A DNA stretch of 22,701 bases from a bacterium (GTDB lineage Bacteria; CAIJMQ01; JAADFP01). Positions 16,415 through 22,701 of the stretch are shown piece after piece. The stretch covers positions 1 through 22,701 of the forward strand of contig JALUVB010000286.1 of NCBI GenBank assembly GCA_027021085.1, in the 5' to 3' direction. The position numbers and the translations under genes are program-made. The number at the start of each line of letters is the position of its first letter. The first letter of the stretch is position 1. The notes under the pieces were generated by a model that had not been told where the DNA came from, made no database searches, and saw only the letters and a list, made by a program, of their open reading frames with translations.

Positions 16415-19012
16415 ATGCAGTTAAGAAATTTTACCCTTAAAGCGCAGGAGGCACTGGCCAAGGCAGAGGAGCTGGCTCGTGTCCGCAGCCATTCCGAGGT
16501 AGCGGCAGAGCATCTTCTCAAGGTGCTGCTGGAGGAAGAAGGAGTAGTCAGGGAAGTACTGCAGAAAATAGGCGCAAATATTTCTTCCCTCAGCGAAGAA
16601 ACAGAAAGAGCGCTAAACAAGCTTCCCAAGCTGTACTCTCCCCAGCCCCAGCTTTACGTTTCTCAAAGCTTAGCCATGGTCATTCACATTGCCCAGGAAG
16701 AGGCTGCCCAGTTGAAGGATTCCTATGTAAGCACAGAACATCTTCTCCTGGGTATTTCCCGGGAGCAGAGGAGTGAAGCGGGAGAGATACTGCGCAGCAG
16801 CGGCATAAACCGGGAGAGAATCATCAAGGCCATGGAAGAAATAAGGCAGGGACAAAATATCACAGACGAATTTGGAGAAGAAAAGTTAAATGCCCTCAAG
16901 AAATTCGGCAAGGACCTTACTGAATTGGCTCACCAGGGAAAACTTGACCCGGTAATCGGCAGAGATGAAGAGATAAGAAGAGTTATCCAGGTGCTCTCTC
17001 GCCGCACAAAAAACAACCCGGTAATGATAGGTGAGCCTGGAGTGGGAAAAACTGCCATTGTGGAGGGACTGGCGCAAAGAATTGCCAAGGGAGATGTGCC
17101 GGAAACATTAAAGGATAAAAAAGTGGTGGCGCTGGATATCGGTTCCATCGTAGCCGGTACCAAGTTCAGGGGAGAGTTCGAAGAAAGATTCAAATCAGTG
17201 CTCAAAGAAGTGGAAGCAGGAGAAGGCAGTATCATTCTTTTCATTGACGAATTGCATGCAGTGGTGGGAGCCGGGGGTGCGGAGGGAGCAGTGGATGCTG
17301 CCAATATGCTGAAACCCTATTTAGCCCGGGGTACTCTGCGCTGCATAGGGGCTACCACGCTGGACGAATACCGCCAGCACATAGAAAAAGACCCGGCGCT
17401 GGAGAGAAGGTTCCAGCCTGTTTACGTGGCAGAACCCTCCGTGGAAGATACTATTGCCATTCTCAGGGGATTGAAAGAACGCTACGAGGTGCACCATGGA
17501 GTAAGGATAACGGATGGAGCCCTGGTTACCGCGGCTACCCTTTCCCACAGATATATAACCGACAGGTTCCTTCCCGATAAGGCTATTGACCTCATAGATG
17601 AAGCAGCAGCCCGCCTGCGCATGGAAATAGATTCCCGTCCCCAGGAGATTGATGAGGTAGAGAGAAAAATCAGGCAGCTGGAAATAGAACGGGAAGCCTT
17701 AAAAAAGGAAAAAGATAAAGACTCCAGGGACAGGCTCAAAAAGATAGAGGATGAAATCAAAAAAGATAAAGAAAAGCTGGAATACCTTACCAAACACTGG
17801 GAAAAAGAAAGAGAGGCTATAAAGAAGATACAAAGACTCAAGGAAGACATCGAGAATACCAAGAAGTTATCCGAAAAGGCGGAAGCAGAAGGCGACCTGG
17901 CCAAAGCAGCCGAACTCAAGTACGGAAAACTCATAGAATTGCAGAAGAAACTTGCAGAAGAAAACAAGAAACTCCAGGAACTGCAGAAGGACCTGAGAAT
18001 GCTCAAAGAAGAAGTGGAATCGGAAGACATAGCAGAAATAGTTTCCAGGTGGACAGGCATACCGGTTTCCCGCCTTATGGAGGGAGAAAAGGAAAAACTG
18101 TTGCACATGGAGGAACGTATTAAGGAGAGAGTTGTAGGACAGGATGAGGCCGTGCTTAAAGTTTCCGAGGCGATAAGAAGAGCCCGGGCAGGAATATCCG
18201 ACCCGAATCGCCCCCTGGCCTCCTTTATTTTCCTGGGCCCTACCGGCGTGGGGAAAACCGAGCTGGCAAAGAGCCTGGCCTGGTTCCTGTTTGACGATGA
18301 AAATGCACTCCTTCGCCTGGACATGTCTGAATACATGGAAAGACACAGCGTCTCCCGCCTGATTGGTGCACCTCCGGGTTATGTAGGATACGAAGAAGGA
18401 GGACAGCTTACCGAGAGAGTAAGAAGAAGGCCCTATTCGGTCTTACTGCTTGATGAGATTGAAAAGGCGCATCCCGAGGTGTTCAACCTCCTTCTCCAGA
18501 TCCTGGATGACGGAAGGCTTACCGACGGGCAGGGAAGAACGGTGAATTTCAGGAATACTGTAATAATAATGACTTCCAACATTGGCAGCCAGTGGATATA
18601 CGAGGCAAAAGGAGAAGACCTGAGACCCCGTATCATGGAGGAATTAAGAGCCCATTTCAGGCCGGAATTCCTGAACAGGATAGACGAAATAGTTATATTT
18701 AACTCTCTCAGTAAAGAGGAAATAACAAAAATAGTGGATATTCAAATCGGGTATCTGAGGAACCGGCTGCAGGATAGGAAAATAGACATAGAGGTTACTG
18801 ATAGGCTCAAGAGTTTCCTGGCCGGGATTGGGTTTGACCCCAATTTTGGTGCGCGTCCTTTGAAGAGAGCCATTCAGCAGTATGTGGAAAACCCTCTGGC
18901 CAGGAAGATATTGGCTGGAGAGGTAAAAGAAGGCGACAGGGTGCGGCTGGATTACGACGAGACGGAGAAAAAAGTGGTAATAGGTTCTGTAGGAAAATCA
19001 TCAGAAAATTAA
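16415..19012 (+). CDS. clpB: ATP-dependent disaggregase ClpB
   Basis: ClpB (Hsp104) is a hexameric AAA+ disaggregase that works with DnaK to rescue aggregated proteins. The 865-residue protein has the N-terminal Clp_N double repeat (about 3-145), then AAA-1 with Walker A GEPGVGKT (206-213) and Walker B LFIDELH (275-281). A long Lys/Glu-rich coiled-coil middle domain (about 408-535) follows; this identifies ClpB rather than ClpC/ClpA. AAA-2 carries Walker A GPTGVGKT (608-615) and ends in the ClpB D2-small domain. Length is standard. It follows htrA by 13 bp, with GAAGAGGAAA as SD, and precedes groES by 18 bp. Its place in one operon with dnaK and grpE matches their functional partnership. Confidence 0.98.
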   Translation: MQLRNFTLKAQEALAKAEELARVRSHSEVAAEHLLKVLLEEEGVVREVLQKIGANISSLSEETERALNKLPKLYSPQPQLYVSQSLAMVIHIAQEEAAQLKDSYVSTEHLLLGISREQRSEAGEILRSSGINRERIIKAMEEIRQGQNITDEFGEEKLNALKKFGKDLTELAHQGKLDPVIGRDEEIRRVIQVLSRRTKNNPVMIGEPGVGKTAIVEGLAQRIAKGDVPETLKDKKVVALDIGSIVAGTKFRGEFEERFKSVLKEVEAGEGSIILFIDELHAVVGAGGAEGAVDAANMLKPYLARGTLRCIGATTLDEYRQHIEKDPALERRFQPVYVAEPSVEDTIAILRGLKERYEVHHGVRITDGALVTAATLSHRYITDRFLPDKAIDLIDEAAARLRMEIDSRPQEIDEVERKIRQLEIEREALKKEKDKDSRDRLKKIEDEIKKDKEKLEYLTKHWEKEREAIKKIQRLKEDIENTKKLSEKAEAEGDLAKAAELKYGKLIELQKKLAEENKKLQELQKDLRMLKEEVESEDIAEIVSRWTGIPVSRLMEGEKEKLLHMEERIKERVVGQDEAVLKVSEAIRRARAGISDPNRPLASFIFLGPTGVGKTELAKSLAWFLFDDENALLRLDMSEYMERHSVSRLIGAPPGYVGYEEGGQLTERVRRRPYSVLLLDEIEKAHPEVFNLLLQILDDGRLTDGQGRTVNFRNTVIIMTSNIGSQWIYEAKGEDLRPRIMEELRAHFRPEFLNRIDEIVIFNSLSKEEITKIVDIQIGYLRNRLQDRKIDIEVTDRLKSFLAGIGFDPNFGARPLKRAIQQYVENPLARKILAGEVKEGDRVRLDYDETEKKVVIGSVGKSSEN

Positions 19013-19030
19013 AGAAAGGAGGGATGAGTT

Positions 19031-20966
<1,936 letters not shown>

Positions 20967-20985
20967 TCTTTCCCGGCTGTTTTAT

Positions 20986-21033
20986 ATATCCCCCTCCGTT
21001 CCGTACTTGCGGAACCGAGGGGGGTATTTTTTT
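20986..21033 (+). terminator. Rho-independent terminator of the stress operon
   Basis: A stem of about 16 bp pairs CCCCCTCCGTTCC (20990-21002) with GGAACCGAGGGGGG (21011-21024) with one C-C mismatch. It is extended by ATA/TAT and a G-U pair at the base, with loop GTACTTGC and seven Ts (21027-21033) after it. It begins 20 bp beyond the groEL stop. Confidence 0.92.
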
Positions 21034-21057
21034 GTGGTTTAGCAGCGAGGGGAAGAT

Positions 21058-21126
21058 AGTAAACAGTGAACAGTAAATAGTAAATGGTGAGAAAGTAGCG
21101 GGTAGCGAGTAGTTAGTAGTGAGAGG
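21058..21126 (+). repeat. Heptad repeat array C (AGTAAAC and GTAGCG modules)
   Basis: AGTAAAC/AGTGAAC/AGTAAAT units occupy 21058-21091 and GTAGCGG/GTAGCGA/GTAGTTA units 21095-21126, both in forward orientation. They lie in the 533-bp gap between the groEL terminator and nagB. The reverse complement of array B shares the junction GCGAGGG-GAAGATAGTAAA with this region. Confidence 0.82.
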
Positions 21127-21130
21127 GAAT

Positions 21131-21155
21131 AGATTCCTGCTTGCGCGGGAATGAC
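21131..21155 (-). repeat. GTCAT-type short hairpin repeat, copy 1
   Basis: On the minus strand this reads GTCATTCCCGCGCAAGCAGG then AATCT: a hairpin of ATTCCYGC arms (21133-21140 and 21145-21152) with a 4-nt loop. It is an imperfect inverted partner of the element at 21192-21216 and resembles the widely dispersed GTCATTCCCGCGAAAG-type intergenic repeat of many bacteria. Confidence 0.7.
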
Positions 21156-21191
21156 AAAAGAGAAGCAGAAAGGGAAAAACCAATCCTACCT

Positions 21192-21216
21192 GTCATGCCT
21201 GCGAAAGCAGGCATCC
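21192..21216 (+). repeat. GTCAT-type short hairpin repeat, copy 2
   Basis: GTC followed by the perfect inverted repeat ATGCCTGC-GAAA-GCAGGCAT (21195-21214), closed by a GAAA (GNRA) tetraloop, then CC. The arms differ from copy 1 by compensating changes (TTCCC/GGGAA against TGCCT/AGGCA), so pairing is conserved although sequence is not. Confidence 0.78.
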
Positions 21217-21220
21217 AGGA

Positions 21221-21260
21221 TTTTAGACTTTAGACCGTAGACTTTAGACGTTAGACTGGG
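21221..21260 (+). repeat. Heptad repeat, TAGAC module
   Basis: TTTAGAC-type heptads repeat five times (TTTAGAC, TTTAGAC, CGTAGAC, TTTAGAC, GTTAGAC) and end in TGGG, as in arrays A and D. A single further unit (CTTTAGACGGGG) occurs at 21359-21371, on the far side of the 59-bp element. Confidence 0.8.
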
Positions 21261-21296
21261 AAAGGGAAGATCCAGAAGGCAAAATACAGGCGGTGT

Positions 21297-21355
21297 AATA
21301 GGTGCCCCGACATGCGCCGGGACCGATGGACATCGGGAGAAACTCGCAACTCTTT
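21297..21355 (-). repeat. 59-bp hairpin element, copy 2 (inverted)
   Basis: The reverse complement matches 7081-7139 at 54 of 59 positions, with all differences in the first 19 bases. The outer stem (CCCGA/TCGGG) and the inner CCGATG-TC-CATCGG hairpin are both kept. As in copy 1, the copy abuts TAGAC heptads. The two copies are about 14.2 kb apart. Confidence 0.85.
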
Positions 21356-21466
21356 TAGCCTTTAGACGGGGAGAAGGGAAGGAACATGTCTTTACCAAAA
21401 TATCGGTAAATTTCCAGTAAAATTTCCAAATTTTTGAAAGTAAAAGCGGGAAATTTTTCTAAAATT

Positions 21467-21498
21467 TTGTAGATTTTTTTTTACCTGTGTAGTATAAT
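21467..21498 (+). promoter_or_regulatory. nagB promoter
   Basis: A perfect -10, TATAAT (21493-21498), lies below a strongly A/T-rich region with A- and T-tracts (21395-21480) that could serve as an UP element. The -35 is poor: TTGTAG (21467-21472) is 20 bp away and TAGATT (21470-21475) is 17 bp away. Transcription would begin near 21505, with a leader of about 62 nt. Confidence 0.6.
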
Positions 21499-21566
21499 AA
21501 ACGCTCTCCAAATTGCAGGAGAGATTTTACAATGGAGTACTTGCAACATCAAAAAGGAGGTTTTAA

Positions 21567-22361
21567 ATGAGAGTAGTGATAAGAAAGGATTACGAGGCAA
21601 TGTCTAAGACCGCGGCAGAAATAGTGGCCAGGCTGGTAAGGAGCAAACCTGATTGTGTCCTGGGGCTGGCCACGGGCAGCACTCCGGTGGGGCTTTACCA
21701 GGAACTTGCCCGCATGTGCAAGGAAGAAGGGCTGGATTTTTCCCGGGTAACCACGTTCAACCTGGACGAATACTTTGGCCTTTCTCCGGACCATCCCCAG
21801 AGTTATCGTTACTTCATGAATGATAACCTGTTCAACCACATCAACATAAAAAAGGAAAATACGCATGTGCCGGACGGCACGGTAAGTTTAGACAAGGTAG
21901 AAGAATTCTGCGCGAGTTACGAGAAGATGATAAAAGAAGCAGGCGGAATAGACCTGCAAGTGTTGGGGATAGGTGGAGACGGCCACATTGCATTCAATGA
22001 ACCGGGCTCTTCTCTTGCTTCTCGCACCAGGCTCATAGCCCTGGAAGAACAAACTCGTATAGACAACGCAAGATTTTTCGATTCCCTGGATGAAGTGCCC
22101 CGCGCGGCTCTCAGCATGGGAGTGGGGACTATTCTCGAAGCCAAATGTTGCCTCTTCCTGGCCAACGGCAGAAAAAAGGCAGGCGTGGTAGCAGAGAGTA
22201 TCGAAGGCCCGATTACCAGCCAGATTACTGCTTCTGCCCTGCAACTTCACCCAAATACCATAGCCATAATAGAAGAAGAAGCAGCCAGCGAGCTGAAGAG
22301 AAAAGAGTACTACCTTTACGCAGAAAAGATGTGGAAAGAACTCGGCAAGAGCATGATTTAG
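21567..22361 (+). CDS. nagB: Glucosamine-6-phosphate deaminase NagB
   Basis: NagB converts glucosamine-6-phosphate to fructose-6-phosphate and ammonia, feeding amino sugars into glycolysis. The 264-residue protein has the substrate loop GLATGSTPVGLYQEL (33-47), the catalytic FNLDEYFGL with D67, and GIGGDGHIAFNEPGSSL containing D138, H140 and E145 (equivalent to E. coli D141, H143 and E148). SRTR (152-155) and the C-terminal SALQLHPN segment complete the family pattern. The length is normal. The AAGGAGG SD lies 8 bp before the ATG at 21567. It is transcribed from its own promoter and flanked by repeat arrays on both sides. The next gene, cut by the window edge, is 266 bp away. Confidence 0.97.
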   Translation: MRVVIRKDYEAMSKTAAEIVARLVRSKPDCVLGLATGSTPVGLYQELARMCKEEGLDFSRVTTFNLDEYFGLSPDHPQSYRYFMNDNLFNHINIKKENTHVPDGTVSLDKVEEFCASYEKMIKEAGGIDLQVLGIGGDGHIAFNEPGSSLASRTRLIALEEQTRIDNARFFDSLDEVPRAALSMGVGTILEAKCCLFLANGRKKAGVVAESIEGPITSQITASALQLHPNTIAIIEEEAASELKRKEYYLYAEKMWKELGKSMI

Positions 22362-22363
22362 GA

Positions 22364-22520
22364 TTAGTAGCGGGTAGTGAGGGGGATTTTAGACCTTAGA
22401 CCATAGACTGTAGACTTTAGACTGGGAGATGGTGGACAGTAGCGAGTAGCGGGTAGTTAGTAGTGAGGGAGGATAGGAAGTAGTAAATAGTAAACAGTGA
22501 GCGGTGGATGGTGGGAGGGT
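22364..22520 (+). repeat. Heptad repeat array D
   Basis: The array begins 3 bp after the nagB stop: two GTAGCG/GTAGTGA units, five TAGAC heptads (22388-22423, ending TGGG), a GTAGCG/GTAGTTA block (22438-22468), then AGTAAAT/AGTAAAC/AGTGAGC units (22478-22511). All modules are forward. The remaining 22521-22627 shows nothing identifiable beyond the SD of the next gene; no terminator hairpin was found for nagB. Confidence 0.82.
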
Positions 22521-22627
22521 ATCCGGGACAGTCCACCTTAAAGGTTGTACATGGTGTTAGTTTTTAGTGTTTGGGTTTGAGTTTGGTAAGAAGGGGAACT
22601 AAGAACCGAGGCAAAAGGGAGTGAAAC

Positions 22628-22701
22628 ATGAAGCTGGTAGATATCTTTGATTATAAAAAAGTAATGGAATCTTCCGAACTGGTAAACGGCTTGCAGGTAA
22701 A
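22628..22701 (+). CDS. Unidentified protein, 5' end only
   Basis: An ATG at 22628 opens a frame of 24 complete codons (MKLVDIFDYKKVMESSELVN then GLQV) to the right edge. AGGGAG (22615-22620) lies 7 bp upstream and acts as SD. Codon choice resembles the neighbouring genes. Too little is present to assign a family. Its position after nagB makes an amino-sugar or carbohydrate function plausible but unsupported. Confidence 0.6.
   Translation, partial: MKLVDIFDYKKVMESSELVNGLQV

Overview
The window looks like chromosomal DNA of an uncultured bacterium. The evidence is tightly packed operons with Shine-Dalgarno (SD) sequences close to the standard anti-SD complement, Lys/Glu-rich proteins, and single copies of universal bacterial genes (tilS, ftsH, folP, dnaK, grpE, clpB, groES/groEL). 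A c-di-AMP synthase (CdaA) of the type found in many Gram-positive and candidate-phylum lineages sits beside stand-alone PTS EIIA proteins with no EIIB/EIIC. I cannot name the phylum from sequence alone. No tRNA, rRNA, CRISPR array, transposase or phage gene is visible.

Layout, left to right. (1) Positions 1-2553, minus strand: a three-gene operon of a PtsN-type EIIA protein, a DUF2062 membrane protein, and a protein fusing an isoprenylcysteine/phospholipid-methyltransferase-like membrane domain to a PIG-L deacetylase (cut by the left window edge). (2) 2554-2995: a divergent intergenic region with heptad repeats. (3) 2996-7071, plus: NUDIX hydrolase, EIIA-CBS protein, ArsB/NhaD-type transporter and TilS, spaced 6 bp, 6 bp and -22 bp. 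(4) 7072-7354: a repeat-rich gap. (5) 7355-11197, plus: ftsH-folP-cdaA-cdaR, the last three coupled by overlaps. (6) 11211-12254, minus: an acetyl-xylan-esterase-like alpha/beta hydrolase, convergent with cdaR. (7) 12255-12513: a divergent control region with a perfect 10-bp inverted repeat around a 9-bp spacer. (8) 12514-20966, plus: a proteostasis operon dnaK-grpE-htrA-clpB-groES-groEL, ended by a clear intrinsic terminator. (9) 21034-21566: a repeat-rich gap. (10) 21567-22361, plus: nagB with its own promoter. (11) Another repeat array, then the first 24 codons of an unidentified gene at the right edge.

How the genes relate. The 8.5-kb stress block puts the Hsp70 ATPase and exchange factor, an envelope protease/chaperone, the ClpB disaggregase and the chaperonin in one transcription unit, but lacks dnaJ and hrcA. 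FtsH, CdaA and CdaR join membrane-protein quality control to c-di-AMP signalling. The two EIIA proteins, one fused to CBS domains and adjacent to a transporter, look like a regulatory rather than sugar-transporting PTS branch. The most unusual non-coding feature is a family of 7-bp-period arrays (TAGAC-, AGTRAAC- and GTAGCG-type) found only between operons, with a 59-bp hairpin element present twice in opposite orientation 14 kb apart.
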